DNA of 64,000 bases from Simmondsia chinensis. Its lineage: Eukaryota; Streptophyta; Magnoliopsida; Caryophyllales; Simmondsiaceae. The stretch's first letter is position 1, and each line of letters starts with the position of its first letter. The translations under genes were made by a program, and so were the position numbers. This document shows, piece by piece, positions 21,211 through 33,352 of the stretch. The DNA lies in assembly GCA_018398585.1 (NCBI GenBank), contig JAGTTD010000002.1:35084186-35148185 (forward strand), given 5' to 3'. A model generated the notes under the pieces. The model made no database searches and was not told the DNA's origin. It saw nothing but the letters and a program-made list of their open reading frames with translations.

Positions 21211-22385
21211 TTAACTTGAGACAATCTGGCCTTTCAATGCATATAAACCATTCTTAATTTCACCCTTTAAGACCACTAAAGACCCTTTCATTATCTTCAA
21301 TTCACCATTCATAGTCCTAACTGTTAATCCTCTAAGCTCCAATTGACCTAATGAAATAAGTTTTTTGCATAAATCAAGCACATGTCTAACATTCTCAAGC
21401 ACTATTCCATCGGTCACTCTTATTTTAACAAATCGACTTACAATTATTTTACAGCCTCGGTTATCTCCTAACAGTACCATTCCCCAAGATAATGGTTTAT
21501 AATCACTAAAGTTGGCCTGATTTGAGGTCATACAGAAGCTATAGCTAGAATCCAATACCCACTCACGTACAATATCATCAGATTTAACATATAACATACT
21601 AGCATGCTCAGACTCATCACACATAGCATTCATATCATTCAAATTAGATGAAATAAGAACTTCTGCATAATCAGAATCAAATGACACAACAATATCAGCT
21701 GATCCTTGAGACTTATTCTTTTCTGAACAGTTTCTCTTCATATATAACCTAACTTGTTACATTCATAGCATTTTATCTTTGATATATCTTTCCTACTTCT
21801 AGACGCAAAATGATGTTTACACTTGGATCTCTTCCTATTACCATTGCTCTCCTTATTGTTAGTTCTGCCTCTCACATTTAAGCCTTCAACACTACTGTTA
21901 TGGTTCTGGTACTTCCCTTTTATTTTTAATTCAGTTATCTTACTCCTAAGAATATGAGTATCCTCCACTAGGCTTATTTTTTGTCTGTCATTACTAAGTG
22001 TGTCCTCAAAGGCTCTCAGATATTTAGTCACAGCCTGGACCTCATCCCCTAAGGTTACGTTCAAGTTTTTCAGGTCATGGAGTATCCTTTTGAATTCATC
22101 CAAGAAGTCATCTAGAGGCTTATTCTCATCTATCCTAAAGGTAAAGAAATTTTCCATATACAATACTCTATTAGATAGAGATTTTGTCTAATAAATTTCC
22201 TCTAGTTTTTCCCATATATTAGCCATAGTAGTTTTAGCCAAAATAAGAGGCAAAACATTATTATCAATGCACTTAACAAGAGAACCATAAGCACAATGCT
22301 CAATTTTTACCTGATCCTTCTTTGTCAGATGAGAAGGCTGCTTGTTAGGAGGCAGTAGTGCAGCTTCCACACCTTGGGACGTCAA
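21211..22385 (-). pseudogene. Copia gag and protease remnant
   Basis: Three minus-strand frames: 22188-22385 (KIEHCAYGSLVKCIDNNVLP and WEKLEEIY, UBN2 gag), 21738-22163 (gag C-terminus with a defective zinc knuckle CYECNKLGYI in which the expected His and last Cys context is lost) and 21211-21741 (protease WVLDSSYSFCMTSN, where the DSG triad is DSS). Stops at the joints show the polyprotein is broken. Confidence 0.8.
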
Positions 22386-22503
22386 GAGTGCCTTGGTCTT
22401 GATCTTTCACATAGTAAAATTGTTCTCCCCATCAAACTTCTCAATTTCAAACATAGTTGACATTTTTTCAAGAACTTTTCATAACCAGTAGCTTTGATAC
22501 TAC

Positions 22504-23365
22504 TTGTAAGGTTTTAGGTTGTGGAAAACTGTTCTTGAAAAAAATGTATATCTAGCCTAGGTTAGATTTTAAGTTACAACCGACGATAGAAGAATTAAAT
22601 CAAATGATAAAGCGCAAGAAAAAACATGAGATTTACGTGGTTCAACCTTAAATGACCTACATCCACGATTCCCTCTATTACTAAAGAGGCCTAGTATTAT
22701 TATTACAGACCAAATTGATTACAAATTACAGACCATATCACAACCTAAGTTGCAAATTACGTACACTTTCCTTCAAAGCTTCTAAGAACGATACCTAAAG
22801 AAAGAGTAAGAAGTTATACCAGACTTCAACAAGGGACCACCATTGAAGATTGTCCAGGAAGAACTTGAACTACTCACCAAAGGTTAACACCACACCCTAT
22901 CAAGAAGGAGGAGGGGGAAAACGCACCAGGGACCCTAACACTCAATGGGAGCAGATCTTAGCCATACGAAAATACCTAAGATCAATATTAGATAAAGGCT
23001 CAAAAGAAGCAAAAAGTGCTACCTCAAGATTAGGACGCTTGGCCCCATCGTGGCCACCCATTCAAATATAGGCAAATAGTTACAAAGCTTCTCAAGGAAG
23101 ATCAAGGCAGCATGAAAACCAGAAGTGAGCCACTCTGGCAGGGAGTAGGGCAAGGGTAGAACAGGAGTTCTAGGTTAAGACTAACAAACCCATTTTGACA
23201 AATATATTGACCTCAAACTTCACAATACTTACCTTATGTGCCATTGATAATATATAAATTTTGGGCTGAGCTAACACTTCATTTTAGGTATAACATTAGC
23301 TTAGATTTGACAATTTAATATATAATTTGTGCATAATTAGTATATATAGGAATCATATGTCGACA
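22504..23365 (-). repeat. 5' LTR of degenerate copia (862 bp)
   Basis: Minus-strand start TGTCGACATATG and end CTAAAACCTTACA, followed inside by AGTAGTATCAAAGC, a degenerate iMet primer site. It pairs with 17408-18361. Confidence 0.8.
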
Positions 23366-23955
23366 TGAACTGTATATAATGATCTTATATATGGCATCCA
23401 AAGAGTTAGATTATATTTTTTGTATTATGTCTTAGGTGTATTGTATTCATATCAATGTTGTCCTACAAGGTACATGACAATTGGCAAAATATATTTTTTC
23501 TTTTAAAATATAAAAAACAATATCATAAAGTGAGACCATTTCAACATGGTCAAGTTCGTGGATGTCTAAGGGGATTCGCAAGGAGCTTCATCATATTATT
23601 TTGTTTGAATAGCTGGACTATCTTATCTCGGTCTAGGTAGTCTAGCGTATTCTTTACCTTCAAAAAGTAAATAAAGTGAGAGCATGTTTTCTATTAAAAA
23701 TGATAATAAAAAATCTTGAATGACATTTGGTAAATATATCTTTTTTACAAAAAAAAGTTTTTGAGAGAAAGAGGACTTTCTCTCTTACGACCAGAACCTA
23801 AAAGAGAATAATTACTTCCCCACTTCATTCTAATTGTTAGAAAAACATATTATATTGTTATTGAAAGGCACCGATAAGTTAAACGGGTAGTAACGGTCAT
23901 TGAAATTTCATAAGTTTTTAAACGGTTATCTAACCGATAAGTTAAATGGTAAAGC
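23366..23955. other. No gene; possible left part of an old MITE
   Basis: Non-coding. The final 75 bp (CACCGATAAGTTAAACGG, GGTTATCTAACCGATAAGTT) resemble the sequence just beyond the next LTR element at 25893-25918 (CTAACCGGTAATGAACACCCC TA end), suggesting that element landed in an older MITE-like repeat. The left terminus of such a MITE is not visible. Confidence 0.3.
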
Positions 23956-24038
23956 TGATACAGGACATTTAATAGATTGTATGATTTTATGAGTTGTGTC
24001 AATTGTAATTCTTGTATAAACTCAAGTATAAGCTCTTA

Positions 24039-24604
24039 TGTTAGAACAACTCTATGAAATACTTGCAAAATCCTTGCAAACGGGTAACCAAAATATCTAA
24101 GGTATTGAGGCTATGTAATCACTTTTCTTAAGGTTTATTTCGGTATACGAAATATTCTCGGGGATACAACAACAACCAAATATGAAGTGAAAATGTGTAA
24201 AGGGAGAAATTGAGAGAGATGTGATGAGATTGAAGTTTGTTATTCAAACACACAACACAAGATCACACAAGAAGACTTAGACACAAAGTTCTTCCAATCT
24301 CTTTTCCTCTTGTGTTTTAATTCAATTCTAATTCATGCACTAAACCACATGAAATCTGGGAGAATATATATGTAAGTGATGGAGAAAGACGTCCCAAATC
24401 CAAAGCCAACAGAGCCACGACAAACCGGGAAAACACTGCACGAAAAAACCGTCAAAACAGGCCTGTATGTCGACACACATCGACACACATAGTGCCTTTG
24501 TGCGTTTCTGTAAAAGGGCTATATGTCAACACACAGGCCATGCGTGTCGACACACAGCTATTCCCACTTCGTTCTGCCGGCCCATGTGTGGACACACATC
24601 CCTA
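24039..24604 (-). repeat. Truncated copia LTR nested in the TRIM-like LTR
   Basis: The segment interrupts the left LTR between AGCTCTT and TCATAGTTAG, which are contiguous apart from one or two bases in the right LTR. It starts TGTTAGAAC and contains the family marks of the 4160/9147 LTRs: GCAAACGGGTAACCAAAATATC, CTCGGGGATACAA, GACGTCCCAAAT and several GTCGACACAC words at about 24468-24560. The U3 terminus ending CATCAACA is missing, so it is a truncated solo LTR. Confidence 0.75.
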
Positions 24605-24880
24605 TCATAGTTAGTTACAAGCTAGTGAAAGGTGGTTAGAGTTGTTCTTGTGAAATATCTTCATATAAATAGTTCATGTGTCATTATAAGAGGGCATTCA
24701 AGAAATTAATAACTTCTATGTTCTTCCTAACAACTCTTATTATGTCTTCTCCCTATCCTTCTTTCAATCCCTAATTCATTTCAGTAACAAGTATCAGTCC
24801 AAGAATTCATTTATTTTGATTTTACTGCATCAATGGTATTAGAGGTAAGCGAGCTTCTCGACCTTTGAAAAAGAGGAGTC

Positions 24881-25531
24881 ATGGTAGTTAATATTAGTCC
24901 AAAGCTGAAAAACAGAATAGCCAAAAAACTGAGACGTCGAGGAGCTGAAATGGTTGAACAATTTAGGATAATGGATTTCAGGGATCTGAAAATGGATCCA
25001 TGGATGGAAAAATTGGCCAAATTTTCAAGAAAAATTGATGATCTAGTCAATAAGGGAAGATCCATGCCCTCAAGCACCAAAAAAGTACAAAATAGACAGC
25101 TAATAATCCGACCGGAGTCTGTGGTGGTGAAAATTGAGACAGCGATTCCTGATTTTGGTGAGAATAAGGTGTTAATGACCCCTGCGAAGAGTTTTGGAAA
25201 GAAGGAGGAAAAAATCGAAGACGTGATATGTGAAGATCCACCAAGGATGGCCTTGATAGTGGTCTCAGGGGGTATAACGGCAACAAAGATGGCAATGGAG
25301 ACTGGGAGGAGACTGAGAGTCATGATGGCGAAGATGATAATAGAGACGGCGAAGATGATAATAGAGAAGATGGTTCTAATGGAGGTTACTGGAGCGGTGG
25401 GCATGGAGAGGTCGAGCAAAAAGACCGAGCCACTTGCTCCACTATTGCTAGTATTCCAAATGGGAAAGAAAGAATTAATAATACAAAATTTCCATCCTGT
25501 AGTATTTGATATAGAAGGAGTAATCTTTTGA
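24881..25531 (+). pseudogene. Unrecognised internal frame of the TRIM-like element
   Basis: A 216-codon open frame begins about 45 bp after the primer site. Its N-terminal 80 residues (KLKNRIAKKLRRRGAEMVEQ, then WMEKLAKFSRKIDDLVNKG) are basic and helical and could be a Gag N-terminus. The second half is methionine-rich and unnatural, while another frame in the same place reads a hydrophilic Asp/Gly/Asn-rich protein (GEDDNRDGEDDNREDGSNGG), so a frameshift near 25200 is likely. I do not recognise a family. Confidence 0.45.
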
Positions 25532-25892
25532 CTTTCACCCTTGAGGACAAGGGTGTTTTCAAGGGGAGGCTATTGATACAGGACATTTAATAGATTGTAT
25601 GATTTCACGAGTTGTCTCAATTGCAATTCTTGTATAAGCTCAAGTATAGCTCTTCTCATAGTTAGTTACAACCTAGTGAGAGGTAGTTGTAGTTGTTCTT
25701 GTGAAATATCTTCTTATAAATAGTCCATGTGTCATTGTAAGAGGGCATCTAGGAAAGTAATAATAATTTTTATCTTCTCCCTAACTACTGTTATTCTCTC
25801 TTTTTTCGGTCCTTTCTTCTTTCAATCCCTAATTCATTTCAATAGCAAGTATCAATGCAAGAATTCATCTATTTTGATTTTTTACTGTATCA

Positions 25893-26414
25893 AACGCTAA
25901 CCGGTAATGAACACCCCTAATTGAAAGCATTTGCACATACGCTCCAAACATTCGTTAAAACTAACAAACTATTTTTTTTCTCTTCATTTTTTTCCTCATT
26001 TATCCAATTTAAAATTTAAAATTTAAAATTATTATTATTGTATCGAGAATATATTTGATTGATGAGATCTTTGATGTGCATAATTTAGATATATAATTTA
26101 AATATATAAGTATATGATGAAAATTATTGTTTCAATTACAGATAATATTAGAAAAAATTCGACAAATCTAGTAAGATTTGAATTTGAGATATATGTTAAC
26201 ATGATTTTAACTTATGGTCATGCTTCAAATGTTAATCTATGAGAACTTTTGTCCCAACTTAATATAATGACCTAATGCATCAATGTAACCTAGCATGACA
26301 CATTCACAAGCTGATTTTGTTTGGTAGGGTTATGAACTAAACAATTTGTTGAATTTGTTAGATGAACAGGCTCAAAGCAATAATGTATAAGGAGCATTTT
26401 GTGCATGACACGGT
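25893..26414. other. No gene recognised
   Basis: AT-rich spacer. The first bases (AACGCTAACCGGTAATG, CACCCCTAA) look like the right end of a MITE that the TRIM-like element entered. Confidence 0.35.
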
Positions 26415-27004
26415 TGTTAGGGAAAATCGTAAACAGGTATTAAATTCAGTCACCAGTCCCAAGGCGTGTAGGGAACTACTTTCCTTAATACTTATTTTAT
26501 GGTTATCGAAATAATCTCAGAGATACAATAAAACCTAAAACAAAGTGAGAGTAAGAGCGTAGAGAGGATTGATAATCGAAACTTTTAAATGAAGAGAGTG
26601 AAGTTTTTTCTTTAAGTGTCTTGCAAATACCATTGATGGGGCTTTTTATAGAAATCCATTGCCTCTTAGAAAGAGACACATCATCTCAAACATATCCTTA
26701 ATCAAGGAACACAACCCTTTAAAATACACTAAATTAATTTTCAAAAAATCACAAAAACCCGTGCAAGGTAATGGCCATAACTACTTTGTGTGCCGATTTG
26801 AGTGTTCGCACACAGACTCAGGCCCTAGGCTCTGTCAGACTGTGTGCCAACACACGGATTCTATGCGGTGACACTTAGCTTCCCGAGAGTGTTTCTATAA
26901 TTTGTGTGTTGATGCACACTTGACATGTGTCCACACGCACCATATTTAAACAAAAATACATTATGTACACATCCGAAACACTTTATTTTGAAAATACATC
27001 AATA
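26415..27004 (-). repeat. 3' LTR of copia (590 bp)
   Basis: Minus-strand end ...TTTTCCCTAACA; the start reads TATTGATG where TGTTGATG is expected. The palindromes are eroded here (for example GTGTGCCAACACACGG near 26839). GGGGCTTTTTATAG near 26638 (plus strand) marks the TATA region. Confidence 0.85.
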
Positions 27005-27486
27005 TTCCCCCATCATTTCCAAAATACATACATTCTCATACAAATTATACATCATCTTGGGATAAATACGTCACAACTAATCAGAGCGAAATGGTAGACT
27101 ATATAACTAATCATACATGTCTCCACACACAAGACTTACTCCCTACAACACACCTTATCTTCGATTGACACATTTTAGATTGTGTCCCGTACCTTTTATG
27201 AGTGTAATAGAGCCAAACCCATGTCATTAAAACACTCCTTGAAGTGGTCAAACTTCACACTCACATAGGTAGATCCACTGATCATGTCCCTACAATGCGA
27301 CATTCAACAATTTCTTCGGGTCCATTAAGAGCGTGTGCTCAACCTCCATTTCCCTTTGTCACAACTTACTAAGAACTACACCTAGGATGACATTTTACTT
27401 TCAGTGCTTGCAATCACACGGATGATGGAACTCTCTCGTTGAACTCAAGACCTGGCATTTTACCATGCCGTTGGGTTGAGGGTTCA

Positions 27487-28200
27487 TCATGGGCTACTAA
27501 AATTGACGAGTTTAAAACCCATCACTTTACTTGTACTCAATATCAAGCCTCCATCAAGGCTCTTTGTAAATGGATCCGCTAGATTATGATTTGTTCTCAC
27601 AAGGTTCACAATGATTACCCCATTCTTGATGAGTTGTCTCACATAACTATGTTTGACACCAATGTGCCTAGACTTCTCATTATACAACTTACTATGCGCT
27701 TTTGATAGTGTAGCTTGGCTATCACAATGGATAGAAATCGGTGAGATTGGCTTAGGCCGAAAAGGAATCTCATACAAGAGATCCTTCAACCATTATGCTT
27801 CTTTGCAGCAGAAGCTAGAGCAATAAACTCCTCTGCCATGGTGGAGTCAGTAATACAAGTTTGTTTCTTGGAACACCAAGAAACAGCACCCCCACCAATT
27901 AAGAAAACAGATTCGCTTGTAGAAGTGTAATCCTCCATATTGGAGATTCAACTAGCATCCAAGTATCCTCCTAAAGTAGGAGGATACCCATCATAAGTAA
28001 TACCATAATTTATAGTTTTCTTAAGATATTTCAGCATCCTTCATTTCGCATGCCAATATTTGATACTTGGATTGCTAGTGTATTTACTTAGCTTTCTAAT
28101 TACCAAGCTATATTAGGCATTGTACAAGTCATAGCGTACATAAGACAACCTATGACTCTAGCATACCTCAGTTGTTCCACTAGAGCAGCATCATATGGTA
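27487..28200 (-). pseudogene. Copia RNase H remnant
   Basis: The frame at 27487-27789 contains ISIHCDSQATLSKAHSKLYN, EKSRHIGVKHSYVRQLIKNG and NLADPFTKSL, the conserved C-terminal half of copia RNase H. Upstream (27790-28200) the blocks for the DADW motif and the CTRPDIAY-like motif are present in shifted frames. RNase H would remove RNA from the RNA-DNA hybrid during reverse transcription; this copy is not functional. Confidence 0.85.
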
Positions 28201-28399
28201 CAAACTTGAAATTTTGATTCATCGGAGTGGAAATAGGAGCACATTCATACAAATCGAACATTTTCTACATCTTTTCAAAGTAGTGAGACTAAGTCAAGGA
28301 AATTGTGCCACCATTCGTTATTATCCTAATGCCAAGAGTATATTTAGTCCCACCCGTGTCTTTCATAGCAAAATTACTGGAAAGAAATTGTTTGGTTTT

Positions 28400-29050
28400 A
28401 CCTATTTGCGCCATACGGTACCAAATATTAACAAGTTATTGACATACAAACAAATAATGAATCTCTTATTATTATCAAACTTGCTATAGGCATATTTACC
28501 TAATTCATTAATCCTGAATTCTTTATTTAGAAAACTTGATCAAATTTTTGGTGTCGCTATTTAGGGGCTTGTTTTAGCCCGTACAAAGAAGATATGAGTT
28601 TACACTCCTTCTTTTCTTGGCCCGGAACAACAAATTCTTCCGGTTGTTATAGATACACCTCTTCTTCCAATTCACCATTCAAGAATGCTGTTTTCACATT
28701 CATTTGGTGAATCTTCAATTTATAGATGGAGGCTAGAACGATCAGTAGTCTAATAGTCAATATTTTTGCCACTGGGCCATATGTATCAAAGTAGTATATC
28801 TCATGTTTTTGGTAAATCTTTTACACAATAACCGGGCTTTGAACTTGTCAATAGTTCCATCAGCCTTTACTTTCTTCTTGAAAATTTTACTTACACCCTA
28901 TGGGCTTATTTCCTTGTGGAAGATCCACAAGAATCCAAGTGTTATTTCCTATGATGGACTCCATTCTTCATTTATCATCTCTTTCCAAAAGGCGGCATCA
29001 TGAGACTTTATAGCCTCATCAAATGTAGGATCTGACTCTATGACACAATA
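28400..29050 (-). pseudogene. Copia reverse transcriptase remnant, catalytic DD changed to NN
   Basis: Near 28430-28470 the minus strand reads FIICLYVNNLLIFG where the RT box YVDDLLIFG is expected, so both catalytic aspartates are Asn. Upstream pieces include GRICCSG, EWIGRRG-like sequence and the N-terminal K-F-K-A-R-L block near 28820-28870. Several stops lie between them. Confidence 0.75.
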
Positions 29051-29156
29051 ACATGGATTTTGACGATCCACATTGTCTCTAGTTGCTTCTATTAGAAAGG
29101 TATAAAAATATGTTTTAAAGATTTCTCTTTCTTTGCTCTTTTACTTCTTCTAATTT

Positions 29157-30152
29157 CTAGAGCGTTGTTAGGGACTTTTTCCCCCACAACATGATTTTCT
29201 TATATGACAAAGGCATGTCATTTTTCACTAAAATGTTATCTTCCTGTCTAGGAGTTGAACTAAAATGTTTTTCATCAGAAATGGTATCTCTAGATTCAAT
29301 CATCGTATTGATATTTATGAACTCATTTGGTTCAATAACATAAAATCGATAAGCTTTATTATGTTTCACATAACCAATAAAGATACATTCAATTCTTCTT
29401 TCCCCTAACTTTTTCCTTTTAGGTTCAGGAACTTTAGAAACTGCCCTACACCCCAAACCTCAAAATAACTCAAGTTAGGAGCCTTTTTGTTCCAATATTC
29501 ATATGGGGTTATTTTACTTTTCTTATCAGGAAATCGATTCAAAATGTTACATGCCATAAGCATGGCATCACCCCAAACCATCACTGAGTCTAGAATATGA
29601 TAACATGGAATTCACCATCTCGATTAGAATCCGATTTTTCAGCTCAGTCACGCCATTTTGTTGTGGCATATAAGGCGCCGTGACCTCATGAATAATTCAC
29701 ATGGTTTCAAAGTACTTAGGATCATAGTATTCACTGCCATGATCAGTTCTTAAGCATTTTGAGAATGTTTCAAAATGTAGTTCGGTTTGAACCTTATATA
29801 CTTTAAATTTATTCATTAATTCATCTTTATAATTCAAAAGAAAACACATAGAAATATCTTGAACAATCATTAATAAACGTTATGAAATATCTCTTTCCTC
29901 CTCGAGCAGGGGTACTTTTAAATCACATAAATTACTATGTATTAAATCAAGTAAACTCGTATTCCTTTGAATTAAAGGAAGCGGTAATTTTGATATTTTC
30001 GTGAGCATACAAGTTTTAAATTTATCATTAACTTTATTAAAGTGTGGAATTAAATTTGAATTAGCCATTTCTGGCATTCTATGAAAATTAACGTGTCCAA
30101 GTTTATGATGCCAGAGATAAGAAAATTTAAGCATATACACCGAACTAACCAT
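29157..30152 (-). pseudogene. Copia integrase remnant
   Basis: 29880-30152 holds the GAG-pre-integrase segment (YLWHHKLGHVNFHRMPEMAN) and 29157-29456 the C-terminal part (KLGERRIECIFIGYVKHNKA, IEPNEFININTMIESRD). Between them the DDE core is traceable only in broken frames (for example the QQNGVTE-like region near 29640-29665). Integrase would insert the cDNA; this copy cannot. Confidence 0.85.
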
Positions 30153-30165
30153 TTAAATAACATTC

Positions 30166-31268
30166 AATTTAAACATCCCTTCATACAAATAGCTTTCTAT
30201 CACAAAGGCACCATCCTTGGATAGAACAAACTTATCAGCCTCAAAGACCAACTAAAAATCGAACCTACTAAGATGGCTACCAGAAATGAGATTCTTTTTA
30301 ACATCCGGTGCAAAGAATATATCAATCAAGCTAAGAGTTTTTCCCAATGTAAAAACTAATTCAATTTTTCCCTTATCTTTGATTGGTATGGTTGTACAAT
30401 TTCCCATGAACAAGACTGACCCATCATCTATGGGTTCAAAAGTTTTAAAGAATCCCCTATTTTTATATACATGCTTTGTAGCTCCCGAGTCAACCCACCA
30501 AGACTCACCGTCTTAAACAAGATTGATCTTGGATATCATGGCCACGAAATTATCTTTGAAATTTTTATTGCAATTATCTAGCCCCTTGCCTCTGTTATAA
30601 CACTCCAAACACATAGGCTTTTGCCTCTTTTCTTCACGTTCGTTTGAGAAGTGCCCAGTTTGTTCTGGTCCTTTGCTTGATTGGCCTTCTTCCAGGACAT
30701 TGATTTTCCCATTGTCCCCAAGACGATCCTTGTTTTCATCTTGCAACCTATAACATTTCTCAATTTGAAGACAGTTAGCCAACTCCTCATGAAATAAATC
30801 TTCCTTCTTATGTTTAAGTCCTTTTGTTTATAAGGAGAAAACAATAATGGTGTCATCAATGTTTAAATCCTTTCAATCTCATGAAATTGCTCAATACAGA
30901 ATCATTATCAACCATTTTATTATTATTAAATTGACTTACAAGAAATTTCTTACTCGTAGCATCTTCCGCCATGTACCTTGTTTCAAGAGTGTCCCGTAGT
31001 TCTTTGGCAGTAGAGATGTTGAAATAGATATCAAAGAGAGCATCCGTCATACCGTTGAGGATATGAACCTACAAATGTAATCATCATTTTCCCATTTGAG
31101 TCTTGTACGTTGATCAGCCAAGGTTTCATCATCAGATGGTGGAGGGGGGACTGGTGTATTCAGGGCATACACCACATTCAGAGTTGTGATCAATAAGCGC
31201 ATCTTTTGTTGCCAACGAAGGAAAATTTCACCATCAAAATGATCAAGTTTGAGAAAGTTTGCCATCAT
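30166..31268 (-). pseudogene. Copia gag and protease remnant
   Basis: 31047-31268: start of Gag with FLKLDHFDGEIFLRWQQKMR, a UBN2-type N-terminus whose ATG lies about 50 bp inside the 5' LTR. 30856-31050 continues with ELRDTLETRYMAEDATSKKF. 30513-30782 contains the degenerate zinc knuckle CLECYNRGKGLDNC (His lost). The protease region near 30440-30510 reads SWWVDSGATKHVY, so the DSG catalytic triad is still recognisable. Frames are offset relative to each other. Confidence 0.85.
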
Positions 31269-31317
31269 TTCTCATAGAGAAGAAGTCATTTTCAAAATAG
31301 AAAATAAACCTTAAGAT

Positions 31318-31953
31318 TGTTAGGAAAAATCATAAATTGGTTTCAAATTTAGTTACTGATCCCAAGGCATGTAGTGAGCCACTTTCCTAAAGACTTATTT
31401 CATGGATACTGAAATAGGCTCAAAGATACAATGAAACCCAAAACAAAGTGAGAGTAAGAGCGCAGAGAGGATTGATATTCGAGACTTTTAAATGAAAGAG
31501 AGAATGATGTTTTTCTTCAAGTTTCTTGGAAATACGATTGGCGGGGCTTTATAAAGAAATCCATATGCCTCTTGGGAAGCGACACATACTTCTCAAATGT
31601 ATCTTTAATCAAGGGACACAACCCTTTAAAATACATTAAATTAATTTTCAAAAAAATCACAAAAACCCACGCAAGGTAATGGTCATAACTAATTTGCGTG
31701 TTGAGCCGAGTCTTGACACACATGGGCTGTGTGTTGACACACACACCCTATGTGTCGACACATAGACCCAAGCCCTAGGTTTTGTAAAACTTTATGCTGA
31801 GAAACAAATTCTGTGTGTCAACACTCAGCTTTCTAAGTGTGTTTTTGTAATTAGTGTGTCGACACACACTTTACATGTGTCGACACACACCCTATTTTAC
31901 CAAAATAAATCATATACATATCAAAAACACTTTATTTAAAAAATACATCAACA
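31318..31953 (-). repeat. 5' LTR of copia (636 bp)
   Basis: Minus-strand start TGTTGATGTATTTT and end TTTTTCCTAACA. U3 holds CTATGTGTCGACACATAG (31748-31765, perfect 18-bp palindrome), GTGTGTCGACACAC near 31855 and TGTGTCGACACA near 31878. CTTTATAAAG near 31549 (plus strand) is downstream in the transcription direction and is a plausible TATA box. Confidence 0.88.
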
Positions 31954-32102
31954 ATGTTCCACTTGTAGTTGATTCGAGATGAGTTTAGCCATACAAATAT
32001 GTCAAATGTGCTCCTGTATAGACATGACAAGGATATATGGTTAAAATCAACATATGTTAGACTCATCATACAAATGAGTTAGATCCGCAATTAACATTGT
32101 TT

Positions 32103-32640
32103 TTGATAATTGAACAAGAGGATAGAATTTTTCTCCTCAATTACAAAGAACTAAATACCAAAACTGAAGGAAATGAAAGAATGTACAGGGTACCAAAATG
32201 TAAGGGTCCCAAAGATTGTATGCCGAGCACTATGATCAAAGCCTGATAATGAGAGAATTTCCCCACAAAACTCCTTGCTTTGCAAAATTATCCGCAACAT
32301 AATTTTGTGTCCCCTGTGGTATGTCTGCAGTGCACACATCTGAAATTGAACTTCAAAGATGAAGTTTGTTTATCAAGAAATTCAATTTCAAAGTACACGA
32401 GTTGGATTGATGATCCAAGCCACTATAATAGAGGAATCAGATTCGATAATAAAATTCTAATCCACCAATCAACTTATTGGTCTTTTAAACAAATATCGAT
32501 CCAAGAAAACGTTTTGACCCCATTAAGAATTATGCTATACATATTGCGTTGTCCAAAATTGTTCCTTTATTTTTAACCCAAAGCCTAACATTCTCGAAAT
32601 CTTAGACAATGACTACATATTGTTATGAAATTTAAGCTAG
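32103..32640 (-). pseudogene. L1 LINE RNase H (RVT_3) remnant with 3' end
   Basis: The minus strand reads IIESDSSIIVAWIINPTR, then a PW-type block and, in another frame, HIPQGTQNYVADNFAKQGV, matching the ESDS...PW...HIPR..N..AD..AK pattern of the RNase H domain that ends plant L1 ORF2. The 3' UTR ends TTCAATTATC followed by a short A run near 32103-32128. 5'-truncated and frameshifted. Confidence 0.7.
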
Positions 32641-33352
32641 AGATTATTAATTAATTGAAATGAGAATGTAATTATGCATTGTGACATCATCTAATCATCA
32701 TTAGGATAAATCAAAGTGAGCTTAGTGACTAGACATCCTATAAAATTAATAAAAGCAATATGGGTAGATATATACTTTATTAGTCACTGATCTACCATTA
32801 ATACATTTATTTTCTTCTTTTTTTTTTTTTGAGAATTGAATACAAGTCCGAAAAGGAGCATTAAGAGTAGGGCCTGAAAGAAAACAACAAAAATAACAAA
32901 ACACCTAAAAAAGAAGATTACCCGAAACTAAGATTCCAAACAAAAAATGCCTAATATGTCATTATTACCTTCTAAAATCATATAATAATCAAGAGAATAT
33001 TATAAGTTATATGTAACTTAACAAAAATGAACTTATTTATAACATATTTTTGCCCAAGGAATCTCATATATACTAAAAACATATTTTTTTGTGTACATAT
33101 GAAAACATATTCTCCAAGTGTTTGGGGTGTCCTCGTGGGGGTGTATCTGCTTGGAGTCCCATGTTTGCTTGCTTGTTTGTATTGGATTTCCTCTATTAAT
33201 AAATTCTCAAGGATCTCTTTTTTAGCTATTGCATGTATAGACTTCGTTTCATCTTGAACCGACGAAAGTTCCTATAACTCGTTTGATGACATTCTAAAAA
33301 TAAATAAACCATTAATTAAAATGACATTTTAGTGAATTATGTCATAAGTAGA

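Larger units (their letters stand above)
17408..23365 (-). mobile_element. Degenerate full-length Ty1/copia element
   Basis: Two homologous long LTRs (17408-18361 and 22504-23365) flank a 4.1-kb interior in which gag, protease, integrase, RT and RNase H pieces occur in copia order on the minus strand. A primer-site-like AGTATCAAAGC lies directly inside the 5' LTR and a CAGGGGGAAAAT purine tract directly before the 3' LTR. I found no convincing target duplication (TAAGC against TGAAC). LTRs are strongly diverged, including indels, so the insertion is old. Confidence 0.85.
23956..25892 (+). mobile_element. TRIM-like non-autonomous LTR element with nested LTR
   Basis: Left LTR 23956-24832 (about 314 bp once the nested insertion is removed), right LTR 25574-25892 (319 bp), both TGATACAGGAC...CTG[C/T]ATCA. 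A primer site TGGTATTAGAGG starts at 24834 and the purine tract AAGGGGAGGC ends just before the right LTR. Flanks AAAGC and AACGC match at 4 of 5. The interior is only about 740 bp with no protease, integrase or RT, so movement would depend on another element. Confidence 0.85.
26415..31953 (-). mobile_element. Near full-length but inactive Ty1/copia element
   Basis: LTRs 26415-27004 and 31318-31953 in minus orientation enclose gag, protease, integrase, RT and RNase H in the correct order. It belongs to the GTGTCGACAC family with 20-2036 and 4160-9719, and is the copy in which the proteins are most readable. Stops, frameshifts and a mutated RT active site make it inactive. No matching 5-bp flanking repeat was found (ACGGT against ATGTT), perhaps because of age or later rearrangement. 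The interior between RNase H and LTR (27005-27480) is a conserved non-coding block ending in a TTCCCCC (plus strand) purine tract. Confidence 0.88.

Noticed and set aside
24811..25419. A 202-codon hydrophobic minus-strand frame in the TRIM-like element
   Set aside because: It is antisense to the internal region, with Ile/Phe/Ser-rich low-complexity content and no recognisable domain.
26410..31958. A target-site duplication for the 26415-31953 copia
   Set aside because: Flanks ACGGT and ATGTT do not match; I did not force a shifted boundary.
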